In this document: in pieces, positions 17,135 to 25,653 of the stretch
Layout: each line of letters starts with the position of its first letter
Numbering within the stretch: the first letter of the stretch is position 1
Assembly (NCBI GenBank): GCA_944321765.1
Contig: CALUMQ010000026.1
Span: 186,001-250,000 of the forward strand
DNA length: 64,000 nucleotides
Origin: an uncultured Alistipes sp.
GTDB lineage: Bacteria; Bacteroidota; Bacteroidia; Bacteroidales; Rikenellaceae
Direction: 5' to 3'
Notes under the pieces: model-generated
What the model was told of the DNA's origin: nothing
Database searches by the model: none
Seen by the model: only the letters and a program-made list of their open reading frames with translations
Program-made: the position numbers and the translations under genes

Positions 17135-17798
17135 TGGGGAAGATGGCAAAGAAGGTCGATAATATGGTGTAAATTCCTAGGATTCCGATGATTAGTCCAG
17201 CGACGTGGTTGATGGTGAGCATGTGGCGGGGCCGGAACCGGCGGCGGAAGAGGCTGATGACGCAGGCCAGGAAGGTCCACCAGCAGACGGCGCCGCCGAA
17301 GAATCCCGCGATGACGAACAGTGCGCGGAAGAATCCGCCGACGGAGTGCTCCGTGACGTCTCCCGAGGAGATCTTGAAGACGGCGAAGAAGGCTAGGATG
17401 TAGGGGACGACCATGATGAAGTTGGCGATGGTGAGTCCGAATATCGAGGCGAAGTCCTGCCAGAGGGAGGTTTTTCCGGCGCGGTTGCGGCGGATCTGCG
17501 GCACGGGGTTCTGGGTGAAGATGAAGACGCCGACGATGACGACGAGTATGCCGCCGATGATTCGCAGCAGGGTGTTGTACTGTTCGATCTGGTGCTGGAG
17601 CACGGAGTAGCAGAACAGGGCGACGATGGCCATGAAGGTATCGGCGCAGGCCACGCCGATCCCGGAGACGATTCCCGACCGGCGGCTTTTCGAGAGTGTA
17701 CGCTGGATGCAGAGTACGGCAACGGGTCCGACGGTGATCGAGGCTGCGATTCCGACGCAGATGCCGCGAAAGAGTATCTCGATGATTTCCAGGGCCAT
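17121..17798 (-). CDS. LysE-family exporter
   Basis: 225 residues with about six hydrophobic segments. The N-terminal GICVGIAASITVGPVAVLCIQRTL matches the LysE/RhtB translocator signature. Family members export amino acids or their analogues across the inner membrane; the substrate here is not known. It is the first gene of the minus-strand run down to yidD. A possible promoter -7 box (TATCTTTG, minus strand, 17914-17921) lies about 115 bases upstream, without a convincing -33. Confidence 0.85.
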   Translation of the reverse strand: MALEIIEILFRGICVGIAASITVGPVAVLCIQRTLSKSRRSGIVSGIGVACADTFMAIVALFCYSVLQHQIEQYNTLLRIIGGILVVIVGVFIFTQNPVPQIRRNRAGKTSLWQDFASIFGLTIANFIMVVPYILAFFAVFKISSGDVTEHSVGGFFRALFVIAGFFGGAVCWWTFLACVISLFRRRFRPRHMLTINHVAGLIIGILGIYTILSTFFAIFPNVGH

Positions 17799-18081
17799 TT
17801 GAGTGCTGTTTAGAAGCGTAATCCGGACGGTCGGGGCGGAGTTTTCGGGGTGCGTCCACGCGCTGGCGGGGAAGCTCTCCGGGGAGATGCCTCGCGCCGG
17901 GCCGTCACGTGGGCAAAGATACGAAAAAGGCGCGATATCCGCTTACGAAAAGCGCAAAAAAGGGTCGCGGGAGATTTCTGCGGCATGCGATGTGTTGATA
18001 AATTATCAAAAACTTTGCCTTCGGCGGGGTACACGGAGGGCCGGGAATGTATAAATTTGCATAACATAAACCATTGGACCT
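17799..18081. other. Divergent intergenic region, lysE-type gene and DUF3467 gene
   Basis: This 283-bp region holds -7-like boxes for both directions: TATCTTTG on the minus strand (17914-17921) and TAAATTTG on the plus strand (18052-18059). Neither has a clear -33 at the usual distance. No gene or RNA structure was recognised. Confidence 0.4.
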
Positions 18082-18387
18082 ATGGCAGAGATGAAACAAT
18101 TCGGGATAGACGTGGAGTTGGACGAAGCTGTTGCACAGGGGAACTATTCGAACCTGGCGATCATATCCCATTCGTCCTCGGAGTTCATCATAGACTTTGC
18201 GACGGTGCTTCCGGGCGTTCAGAAGGCGCGTGTGAAGAGCCGGATCATCCTCACTCCGGAGCATGCCAAGCGGTTGTTGCGGTCGTTGCAGGACAATATC
18301 GTGCGTTACGAGAACAGCATGGGGAAGATCGAGATTCCCACGCCGCAGGTAGTTCCCGAGTCGGGGCCCAAGATGGGTCAGGCCTGA
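18082..18387 (+). CDS. DUF3467 domain protein
   Basis: 101 residues. Matches the DUF3467 family: NYSNLAIISHSSSEFIIDFATVLPG, then RIILTPEHAKRLLRSLQDNI, then a short tail. The family is small, soluble and of unknown function, with a fold that may form dimers. It stands alone between a divergent gene and a terminator. In many Bacteroidetes it lies near rpoC, but no RNA polymerase gene is seen here. Confidence 0.85.
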   Translation: MAEMKQFGIDVELDEAVAQGNYSNLAIISHSSSEFIIDFATVLPGVQKARVKSRIILTPEHAKRLLRSLQDNIVRYENSMGKIEIPTPQVVPESGPKMGQA

Positions 18388-18410
18388 CGCCCCGGGGCGT
18401 GTCCGGGAGT

Positions 18411-18460
18411 GCTTGCAGGGGGCCGTTTGCAAGGGGACCGTTTGCAGGGGGCTGTTTGCC
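18411..18460. repeat. Short 14-15-bp tandem repeat after the DUF3467 gene
   Basis: Successive units cttgcagggggccg, tttgcaaggggaccg, tttgcagggggctg and a partial tttgcc begin about 24 bases after the stop codon. It is noncoding. Confidence 0.75.
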
Positions 18461-18514
18461 GTGTTGCCGCCGTTGCAGGTCTGACGTTCCCGAAGGCGTC
18501 TTGTGTCAGATAGA

Positions 18515-18557
18515 GAAAGCCGGCTGAATCGGAAGATTCGGCCGGCTTTCTGTTTTT
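18515..18557 (+). terminator. Strong terminator between the DUF3467 gene and folC
   Basis: A 16-bp stem with one G-T wobble (gaaagccggctgaatc at 18515-18530, pairing with 18535-18550), a GGAA loop, then TGTTTTTTC. It ends the DUF3467 transcript; the convergent folC transcript may also stop here. Confidence 0.85.
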
Positions 18558-18593
18558 TCGGGATTCAGATTCTGCAACTTCGGGATCCAGACC

Positions 18594-19883
18594 CTACAGC
18601 GCCTCGGCGACGACATACGTGCTGCCGCCGATGAAGATCATGTCCTCGGGGGCGGCGAGTTCCCGGGCCCGGGCAATGGCGGCCTGCACCTCGGCGACGG
18701 CTTCGCCCTGCAATCCGTAGATGGCGGCCTTTGCCGTCAGCTCCTCGGCGGGCAGCGCCCGTTCGGAGTGCGCCTGGGTGAAGATGTAGTGCGCTTCATG
18801 GGGCAGCAGCGGGAGGATGTGCGCGAGGTCCTTGTCGCGGACGAATCCCATCACGCAGTATAGCTCCTTGTGGGGTGTGACCTTGAGCTGTTCGGCGACA
18901 TAGGCGATGCCGTGGGCGTTGTGCCCGGTGTCGCAGATGACGAGGGGCTCCTCGTCGAGCTTCTGCCAGCGGCCCATGAGCGACGTGTTGGCTGCCGCGC
19001 AGCGCAGCCCCTCGATGTAGGCGCGGCGCGAGATGGTCAGCGGCGTCTCCTCGTGGAGGAAATCCACGGCGGCCGAGGCCGTCACGATGTTGCGGCTCTG
19101 GTAGTTTCCCTGCAGGTCGAGTTGCACGTCGAACTCCTTGTCGTCGCGCGTGCGGCGCATGCGGAAGAACTGTGAGGAGCCTTCGAGCCGCTGCTCCTCG
19201 CACTTGAAGACCTCCTGGGCGTAGATGACCTTCGACTTGTTGGCGGCGGCTGCCTGTTCGATAACCTCGTTGTAGCGGCTGTCGGCCTCTCCGACCAGCA
19301 CCGGGATGCTCTTTTTGATGATGCCGGCCTTCTCGGCGGCGATCTTCTGCAGCGTATCGCCGAGCAGGGCGGTGTGTTCGAGCCCGATGTTGGTGATGAT
19401 GCTCAGGATCGGGACGATGATGTTCGTGGCGTCGAGTCTTCCTCCGAGGCCGGTTTCGATCACGGCCACCTCGACGTCGCTCTGTGCGAAGTAGTCGAAG
19501 GCCATGGCGGCGGTCATCTCGAAGAACGAGAGTCCCAGTTCGACCATCTTGTCGTGGTGTTTGTCGACGAAGTTCACGACCTTCTGTTTGGGGATCATCT
19601 CGCCGTCGACGCGGATGCGCTCGCGGAAGTCCTGGAGGTGCGGCGAGGTGAAGAGTCCGGTCCGGTATCCGGCCTGCTGGAGGACCGAGGCGATGATGTG
19701 CGATACGGAGCCTTTGCCGTTGGTGCCGGCCACATGAATGGTGAAGAAGTTCCGCTGGGGATTTCCGATGTGGCGGCAGAAAGCGGTGATCCGCTCCAGT
19801 CCCGGCTTGTATCCCGAGGCGCCCTGTGTCTCGAAGGCCGGGAGTGACTGAAAGAGGAATTCAAGAGTCTGGTTGTAATTCAT
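18594..19883 (-). CDS. folC: Folylpolyglutamate synthase / dihydrofolate synthase
   Basis: 429 residues. Adds glutamate to dihydropteroate and folates using ATP. The P-loop GTNGKGSVSHI is near residue 53; SPHLQDFRERIRVDG, FFEMTAAMAFDYFA and the carboxylated-lysine region IITNIGLEHTALLGDT match FolC. DTGHNAHG begins the C-terminal Mur-ligase-like domain. It lies 16 bases after lnt on the same strand and probably shares its promoter. Confidence 0.95.
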   Translation of the reverse strand: MNYNQTLEFLFQSLPAFETQGASGYKPGLERITAFCRHIGNPQRNFFTIHVAGTNGKGSVSHIIASVLQQAGYRTGLFTSPHLQDFRERIRVDGEMIPKQKVVNFVDKHHDKMVELGLSFFEMTAAMAFDYFAQSDVEVAVIETGLGGRLDATNIIVPILSIITNIGLEHTALLGDTLQKIAAEKAGIIKKSIPVLVGEADSRYNEVIEQAAAANKSKVIYAQEVFKCEEQRLEGSSQFFRMRRTRDDKEFDVQLDLQGNYQSRNIVTASAAVDFLHEETPLTISRRAYIEGLRCAAANTSLMGRWQKLDEEPLVICDTGHNAHGIAYVAEQLKVTPHKELYCVMGFVRDKDLAHILPLLPHEAHYIFTQAHSERALPAEELTAKAAIYGLQGEAVAEVQAAIARARELAAPEDMIFIGGSTYVVAEAL

Positions 19884-19899
19884 AACGGCAAAAGCGGGT

Positions 19900-21489
19900 T
19901 TATTTGACGAGGTAATTCTTGCGTTTGACGCGGTAGGCGATGAAGTAGAGCACCGAGAGCAGCAGGACGTATTGCGCCGTGCGGGCCAGGTAGTCTCCGT
20001 AGCGGGTGTAGAAGGTCTCTTCCGAGACGAGCGGCACGCGGGCGGTGATGACGCCGCGCTCCTCCCATCCGAGGGTTTCGCCCACGTCGCCGCGGGGCGA
20101 GATGAATCCCGACTGGCCGGTGTTTGCCGAGCGGGCGATGGCGCGGCGGTGTTCGATGGCCCTGAGCCGTGATATCGAGAAGAGGTGCCGGTATCCGGGG
20201 GTGTCGCCCCACCATCCGTCGTTCGAGATGATGGCCATGAACTGGGCTCCGCGGCGCACGAAGTCGCCGTAGAAGTCGCCGTAGAGGCCTTCGTAACAGA
20301 TGGCCGGGCCGACCCTGACGCCGTTGTGCTCGAATGCCGAACCGTGCACTCCGCGTCCGATCTGCCCGAGGGTTCCTCCGAGGTCGATGACCAGGAAGCG
20401 CATCACGTCGAATACCCACGTCGGGGTGTTCTCCACGCCGATGACGAGGCGTCCCTTGTGGTGTATCTGCGCACGCCCCGCGGAGTCGAGCCCCACGGCG
20501 GAGTTGAAGATGTCGTAGTATCCTGCGCCGAACGACTCCCTGCGGGCCGTTTCGGTCTGCGCGCCGGCCGCATAGTGCCGCAGGGTGTTGGCTCCGGTGA
20601 TGAGCAGCGCCTCGGGGTGGCGGCTGCGGAGCGAATCGGCGAGCTCCATCCAGAAGTCGCCCGCACGGTCGGGGCTTCCGGTCCACATGTCGCTGAGTGC
20701 GGGTTCGTCGTAGTATCCCGGCACGGCGGTCTCGGGCAGCAGGATGAACTGCGCCCCGGCGGGCACCTGGTCGAGCAGATCAATGATGTTGCGCTCCTGC
20801 CGAGCGTCGTCTCCGTGGAACTTGTCGTAGCAGTCGACGTTGGGCTGGATGATGCTCACCGTGACCGACCCTTCGTCGGGCATCCGCCACGCGGCGCGGA
20901 TGATGAGCGAGGCGCCGACGGGCAGCACGATGCACAGGGCCGTTGCGACGCCCTTGCGGAGGCTTCTGCTGCGCAGCGCCTCGAACAGGAGGATGTTGCA
21001 GACGAGGACCCAGAGCGAACCTCCGAAGACGCCCGTGTATTCGTACCACTGTACGGCCCACACTTCGTGGGAGAAGGCGTTTCCGAGGATGAGCCACGGC
21101 CAGGAGAAGTCGCCGACGGTGTACCAGTATTCGGTGGTGATCCATGCCGCGACGAGCGTGACGTAGGCCAGGGCCTTGTGGGCCTTTTTCGACACGGTGT
21201 GGAAGAGCATGAAGGCGATCATGTTCATGGTTGTCGAGGCGAGGGTCGCGGCAACGGGTCCGACGGGCGTGGCGTTCCAGATCCACCAGATCGTTGCGAT
21301 GTTCCAGAGTGCGAAGGTGAGGGCGGCCCACCCGGCCATGTGCCACCAGGCGCGGCGGGAGTCGTCGTAGGAGCTGCTGATCCACAGCAGGGGTACGAAC
21401 CCTGCGAGCAGGGTGAATCCCGACACTCCGAGCCATCCGGGAGCGAGGAGGATGACCGAAAGAATGACCGCCGCGAATCTACGAAGCAT
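19900..21489 (-). CDS. lnt: Apolipoprotein N-acyltransferase
   Basis: 529 residues from the ATG at 21489 (MLRRF); the open frame extends further but that part overlaps the promoter. Six to seven membrane helices frame a periplasmic nitrilase-like domain. The catalytic triad is visible as the Glu in LLPETAVPGYYDE, a Lys in IHHKGRLV and the Cys in VGPAICYEGLYGDF. Lnt adds the third acyl chain to the N-terminal Cys of lipoproteins in the inner membrane. A near-perfect promoter lies upstream, and folC follows. Confidence 0.93.
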   Translation of the reverse strand: MLRRFAAVILSVILLAPGWLGVSGFTLLAGFVPLLWISSSYDDSRRAWWHMAGWAALTFALWNIATIWWIWNATPVGPVAATLASTTMNMIAFMLFHTVSKKAHKALAYVTLVAAWITTEYWYTVGDFSWPWLILGNAFSHEVWAVQWYEYTGVFGGSLWVLVCNILLFEALRSRSLRKGVATALCIVLPVGASLIIRAAWRMPDEGSVTVSIIQPNVDCYDKFHGDDARQERNIIDLLDQVPAGAQFILLPETAVPGYYDEPALSDMWTGSPDRAGDFWMELADSLRSRHPEALLITGANTLRHYAAGAQTETARRESFGAGYYDIFNSAVGLDSAGRAQIHHKGRLVIGVENTPTWVFDVMRFLVIDLGGTLGQIGRGVHGSAFEHNGVRVGPAICYEGLYGDFYGDFVRRGAQFMAIISNDGWWGDTPGYRHLFSISRLRAIEHRRAIARSANTGQSGFISPRGDVGETLGWEERGVITARVPLVSEETFYTRYGDYLARTAQYVLLLSVLYFIAYRVKRKNYLVK

Positions 21490-21511
21490 GAAAATGAGAG
21501 TTTTGTGCGGA

Positions 21512-21542
21512 CAAAAGTAGTCAAAGCCGGGCATATTTCAAA
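21512..21542 (-). promoter_or_regulatory. Promoter of lnt-folC
   Basis: On the minus strand: TTTG (21539-21542), a 19-base spacer, and TACTTTTG (21512-21519), an exact match to the Bacteroidetes consensus. It lies 23 bases before the lnt ATG. Confidence 0.75.
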
Positions 21543-21630
21543 ATATTTCGTATATTTGTAAGACGGGAGTCCGAAGGTTTCGGACCGGCTTCCGGGCGTG
21601 TCGCATCAACCAACCAAACCACATAAACGT

Positions 21631-23028
21631 ATGAGAAAAATCCTGTTCATTCTGTGTGCCGTGACGGGCGCTCTGCTGTTTTCGGGCTGCGAGTCTCCGA
21701 AGGGGTGGAAGACCGTCGACGGGGTCATTGTCTTCGATACTCCCGAGCGGGCTCCGGGGCAGCAGTCCGTGCTGGGACTTCGGACGGCTCCCATGGAGAC
21801 GGTTCGTGTAGGCTTCATCGGTCTGGGCATGCGCGGCCCGGGCGCCGTGTCGCGGTTTACGCACCTGGAGGGTGTGGAGATCAAGGCGCTGTGCGACCTC
21901 TATCCCGAGCGGGTCGAGGGGGCGCAGAAGATCCTTGCCGACCGGGGGCTTCCGGCCGCCGAGTCGTACAGCGGCGAGGAGGGCTGGAAAGAGCTCTGCG
22001 AGCGGGACGACATCGACCTGGTCTACATCGCCACGCCGTGGCAGAAGCACGTTCCGATGGCCGTCTACGCCATGGAGCACGGCAAACATGTGGCCGTGGA
22101 GGTGCCTGCGGCCACGTCGCTCGACGAGTGCTGGCAGCTGGTCAACACGGCCGAGCGCACGCAGCGCCACTGCATGATGCTGGAGAACTGCGTCTACGAC
22201 TTCTTCGAGCTGACGACGCTCAACATGGCTCAGCAGGGGCTTTTCGGCGACATCCTGCATGTCGAGGGTTCGTATATCCACGATCTTGCGGAGTTCTGGG
22301 ACTACTACCAGGGCAACTGGCGCCTGGACTTCAACCAGAAACACCGCGGCGACGTCTACGCCACCCACGGTCTGGGTCCTGCCTGCCAGCTGCTCAACAT
22401 TCACCGCGGCGACCGGATGAAGACCCTCGTGGCGATGGATACCAAATCGATCAACGGACGGAAGCTTGCCGAGGCGAAGATGAACACCTCGGAGTTTGCC
22501 AACGCGGACCTTACGATGACGATGATCTCGACGGAAAACGGCCGTACGATTCTTCTGGAGCATGACGTCTATACGCCGCGCCCCTACAGCCGCATGTACC
22601 AGGTGACGGGCACCGACGGCTTTGCCAACAAATACCCGATCGAGGGGTACGCATTCCGCCCGACGCAGCTTTCGGACGAAGTTCCCGACCATGAGAATCT
22701 GAGCGCCCACAGCTTTGTTCCCGAGGAGGTGAAGGCGCAGCTGATGGAGCGTTACAAGGATCCGATCGTTGCCGACATCGAGGAGAAGGCCCGCGAGGTG
22801 GGCGGTCACGGCGGCATGGACTTCATCATGGACTACCGGCTGATCTACTGCCTGCGCAACGGACTTCCGCTGGACCAGGACGTATACGATGCCGCCGAGT
22901 GGTCGTGCATCGGGTCGCTGTCGGCCATGTCGCTCGAGCACAACAACGCTCCGGTGGCCGTTCCCGACTTCACGCGCGGGGACTGGCAGAAGATCGACGG
23001 CTACGAACACGCCATGGTCGGGGATTGA
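21631..23028 (+). CDS. GH109-like Gfo/Idh/MocA lipoprotein
   Basis: 465 residues from the ATG at 21631. A lipoprotein signal peptide (residues 1-20, LLFSGC with Cys20) sends it to the envelope. The NAD-binding fold starts near residue 50 (VRVGFIGLGMRGPGAVSRF), then DLVYIATPWQKHVPMAVYAMEHGKHVAVEVP. GGHGGMDFIMDYRLIYCLRNG near the C-terminus is typical of glycoside hydrolase family 109. These enzymes use tightly bound NAD to cleave alpha-N-acetylgalactosaminides, for example on mucin or blood-group A glycans. Substrate is inferred from the family only. A TATATTTG -7-like box (21551-21558) lies upstream. No SusC/D genes are adjacent. Confidence 0.85.
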   Translation: MRKILFILCAVTGALLFSGCESPKGWKTVDGVIVFDTPERAPGQQSVLGLRTAPMETVRVGFIGLGMRGPGAVSRFTHLEGVEIKALCDLYPERVEGAQKILADRGLPAAESYSGEEGWKELCERDDIDLVYIATPWQKHVPMAVYAMEHGKHVAVEVPAATSLDECWQLVNTAERTQRHCMMLENCVYDFFELTTLNMAQQGLFGDILHVEGSYIHDLAEFWDYYQGNWRLDFNQKHRGDVYATHGLGPACQLLNIHRGDRMKTLVAMDTKSINGRKLAEAKMNTSEFANADLTMTMISTENGRTILLEHDVYTPRPYSRMYQVTGTDGFANKYPIEGYAFRPTQLSDEVPDHENLSAHSFVPEEVKAQLMERYKDPIVADIEEKAREVGGHGGMDFIMDYRLIYCLRNGLPLDQDVYDAAEWSCIGSLSAMSLEHNNAPVAVPDFTRGDWQKIDGYEHAMVGD

Positions 23029-23068
23029 TCCAGCCGACGGCTGCGCGATCTTCCGCGTCCCGGGCCCG

Positions 23069-23155
23069 GATCTGCACAAAAGCAAAAAGACGGTTTGCCC
23101 TGCACAAGGAACGGTCAGATCTGCATAAAAAGGCGGTTTGCCCTGCACAAAAGGC
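23069..23155. repeat. Degenerate ~49-bp direct duplication after the GH109-like gene
   Basis: The segment gatctgcacaaaagc...ggtttgccctgcacaa (from 23069) recurs at 23118 with small changes. The second copy runs into the terminator stem. Confidence 0.65.
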
Positions 23156-23185
23156 GGACGGAACAATTCCGTCCGCCTTTTTTCT
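23150..23185. terminator. Bidirectional terminator
   Basis: A perfect 14-bp stem (aaaggcggacggaa, 23150-23163; complement 23167-23180) with a CAA loop, flanked by a T-run on the plus side and TTTTG on the minus side. It serves the convergent GH109-like gene and the macro-like gene. Confidence 0.85.
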
Positions 23186-23204
23186 GTTCGGCATTGTCGG
23201 GGCG

Positions 23205-23588
23205 CTACCGTTCCAGAATCTCCCGGAACCGTCGGGGCAAATACACGTTCTGCAGCTCTTCGGCCCGGGCGAACAGCGGGGCGATCTGCGCAGGGGAGAA
23301 TCCCGCAATGCCGCATCCGATCTCCGTGACGAGGAATTTCCACTCCGGATGACGGCGTGCGAAGGCGAGGAACTCGTCGACGTAGGGACGGATGGTCTCG
23401 ACGCCGCCCTGCATGGTGGGTATGGCGTAACTCTGCCCCTGCAGCCCGACGCCCTGCCCCCAGCGGGCGCCGAATTTCCGATAGGCGAGGCGTGCGGCGC
23501 CTCCGGCATGGAACCCGTCGAGGTTGCTGCCGAATACGAAGATCTCGTCTTTCCGGAGCTCGGTGATCAGGTCGGGAGCGGTTTGCAT
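23205..23588 (-). CDS. Macro-domain-like protein (A1S_2505-type family)
   Basis: 127 residues. The start IFVFGSNLDGFHAGGAARLAY and the later LVTEIGCGIAGFSPAQIAPLF match a family of small proteins, often annotated as A1S_2505-type phage proteins, whose GSN...GAGAA loop resembles ADP-ribose-binding macro domains. A role in binding or removing ADP-ribose is possible but unproven. The gene stands alone between a terminator and a tRNA gene; no toxin partner is visible. Confidence 0.7.
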   Translation of the reverse strand: MQTAPDLITELRKDEIFVFGSNLDGFHAGGAARLAYRKFGARWGQGVGLQGQSYAIPTMQGGVETIRPYVDEFLAFARRHPEWKFLVTEIGCGIAGFSPAQIAPLFARAEELQNVYLPRRFREILER

Positions 23589-23752
23589 GACTTATATTCT
23601 GTGGTTTTGATTGGGGTTCGATCCGTTGATTGCGACTCCGCCCCTTAATTGCGGATCTCTCCCGGACCAGTCCCTTTGGCGGGGATCCGGTCCTCGGGTG
23701 CGACGATACAAAACAAAAGGTGGAGTCACAAAACAAAAAGAGGCGGTAAAAC

Positions 23753-23788
23753 AAAAAGAGGCGGCCTCTTTCGTTGCCACCTCTTTTT
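23753..23788 (-). terminator. Terminator of the tRNA-Thr gene
   Basis: On the minus strand a 13-bp stem (AAAAAGAGGTGGC with GCCGCCTCTTTTT, one G-T wobble) and a ten-base loop end in a T-run, two bases after the tRNA 3' end. Confidence 0.75.
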
Positions 23789-23790
23789 CG

Positions 23791-23862
23791 AGCCGAATCC
23801 GAGATTTGAACTCGGGACCCCTTCATTACGAGTGAAGTGCTCTACCGCTGAGCTAATTCGGC
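23791..23862 (-). tRNA. tRNA-Thr (anticodon CGT)
   Basis: 72 bases fold as a full cloverleaf: acceptor GCCGAAT/ATTCGGC, D-stem GCTC/GAGC, anticodon stem CTTCA/TGAAG around loop CTCGTAA (anticodon CGT), T-stem CCGAG/CTCGG around TTCAAAT, and discriminator T. CCA is not encoded. It reads ACG codons. Confidence 0.95.
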
Positions 23863-24180
23863 CTGCAGGGTTTTCGGGAAACTTTCCGGGCTTTTCGACT
23901 GCCGGACCACTTATTCAGTCGCCTCGGATTTTTCGACTACCGGACCACTCTTTCGTCGCCTCGGTTTTTTCAACCGCTGGGCCACTCTTTCAGTCGCCGC
24001 AGCCCTTTCGACTGCCGGGATCGCTACCCCCCCCCTCTCCGTCCGAGGCCGGGATCGGTGATTCCGTTCTCTTCGGGACTGCAAATATCTGAAAAAAATT
24101 CTTTTCTCGCAACAATTTTGTGAAAAATCTCTCTTTTCTTGTTATCTTCGTGGCGTCGCTGACCCATACATCCGATTGTA
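23863..24180. repeat. Intergenic region with ~38-bp tandem repeats and a C9 tract
   Basis: Between tRNA-Thr and cstA. Three and a half units of about 38 bp (ttttcgactgccggaccact, then ctttcagtcgcctcgg-like) run from 23891 to about 24018. A run of nine C follows at 24027-24035. The last 70 bases are AT-rich; TATCTTCG (24143-24150) with TTTG about 22 bases upstream is a weak promoter candidate for cstA. No gene is visible. Confidence 0.7.
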
Positions 24181-25653
24181 ATGATAACATTCCTTGTGTG
24201 TTTGGCTCTGTTGGTGGGGGCCTATTTTACCTACGGACGCTACCTGGAACGCCTGGTGCGGATCGATCCTCAGGCCCCGACTCCCTGCCAACGCCTGTAT
24301 GACGGGGTGGACTACGTTCCGCTTCCGCGCTGGCGGATCTTTCTGATCCAGCTGCTCAACATCGCTGGTCTGGGCCCCATCTTCGGGGCGGTGCTCGGCG
24401 CGGCCTACGGCCCCGTTGCCTTCCTGTGGATCACCCTCGGAGGCATCTTCATGGGTGCCATGCACGACTTTGTCGCCGGAGTCATCTCGCTGCGGCGCAA
24501 CGGCGAGAGCCTTCCCGAGACGGTCGGCCACTACTTGGGACGGGGTCCCCAGCTGTTCATGCGCCTCTTCTCGGTGGGACTGATGGTCCTCGTCGGCGCG
24601 GTGTTCCTGTCGCAGCCCGCCGAACTGATCGTCAACCGACTCCATGTCCCCTCGCTCGAAGGGGTGGCCTTCGGCAACTTCTCGTGGCTGATGCTCCTCG
24701 TGCTGGGCATAATTCTTCTTTATTATATTGCCGCGACGCTGCTCCCCGTGGACAAGATCATCGGACGCATCTACCCGATTTTCGGCCTTGCGCTGCTGTT
24801 CATGGCCCTGGGCATCCTCTGCGTGCTGCTCTTCAGCGGCCGCTATACCATCCCGGAGCTCACCTCCCTGCGCAACTGCATTGCCGACGCCCGGGACTTC
24901 CCGATCGTCCCGATGCTCTTCACGACCATCGCCTGCGGCGCAATCTCGGGATTCCACGCCACGCAGTCGCCGCTCATGGCGCGCTGCATGCGCAACGAAC
25001 GGGAGAGCCGTTCGGTGTTCTACGGCGCCATGATCTCCGAGTCGATCGTCGCACTGATCTGGGCCGCCATCGGCATGTCGTTCTGGGGCGATGTCGCGGG
25101 GCTGAACGCCGCCATTGCCGAATACGGCGGATCGGCGGCGGTGATGATCGACGTCATCGCGCGTGAGACGCTGGGACCCGTACTGGCGGGCTTCGTCATC
25201 TTCGGGGTCGTGGCGTGCGCCATCACCTCGGGCGATACGGCCTTCCGCTCGGCGCGTCTGATCGTCTCCGACTTCCTGGGCCTCGAGCAGCGGTCGCTGC
25301 GCAAGCGGATCTACATCAGCATCCCGCTCTTCGGCCTCGGGCTTCTGATCATCTTCGGACTTCAGTTCCAGGTCATGTGGAGCTACTTCGCATGGATGAA
25401 CCAGACGCTTGCCGCCGTGACGCTGTGGGTGATCGTAGTCTACTTCTACCGCCAGCGGCGCGGCCTGATGGTGGGGCTTCTCCCCGCCCTGATCATGACA
25501 TACGTATGTGCCAGCTATGTCTTCGTATCGCCGCTGATGTTCGGTATGGAACATCGCACGGCGGCCTACCTGCTGGGAGGCGCCGTGACCCTTCTGATTC
25601 TGCTGGCCATGATTTTCAAACTTCGACGCGACCATGCGCAAAGCCTCTCTTAA
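24181..25653 (+). CDS. CstA-family pyruvate/peptide transporter
   Basis: 490 residues with about 13 membrane helices. Strong CstA signatures: LNIAGLGPIFGAVLGAAYGPVAFLWI, GGIFMGAMHDFVAGVISLR, ISGFHATQSPLMARCMRNE and VVACAITSGDTAFRSARL. It is the short form, without the ~200-residue C-terminal extension of E. coli CstA. Family members import pyruvate or peptides on starvation; the substrate here is not shown. Its 3' end overlaps the start of the next gene by 20 bases. Confidence 0.9.
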   Translation: MITFLVCLALLVGAYFTYGRYLERLVRIDPQAPTPCQRLYDGVDYVPLPRWRIFLIQLLNIAGLGPIFGAVLGAAYGPVAFLWITLGGIFMGAMHDFVAGVISLRRNGESLPETVGHYLGRGPQLFMRLFSVGLMVLVGAVFLSQPAELIVNRLHVPSLEGVAFGNFSWLMLLVLGIILLYYIAATLLPVDKIIGRIYPIFGLALLFMALGILCVLLFSGRYTIPELTSLRNCIADARDFPIVPMLFTTIACGAISGFHATQSPLMARCMRNERESRSVFYGAMISESIVALIWAAIGMSFWGDVAGLNAAIAEYGGSAAVMIDVIARETLGPVLAGFVIFGVVACAITSGDTAFRSARLIVSDFLGLEQRSLRKRIYISIPLFGLGLLIIFGLQFQVMWSYFAWMNQTLAAVTLWVIVVYFYRQRRGLMVGLLPALIMTYVCASYVFVSPLMFGMEHRTAAYLLGGAVTLLILLAMIFKLRRDHAQSLS

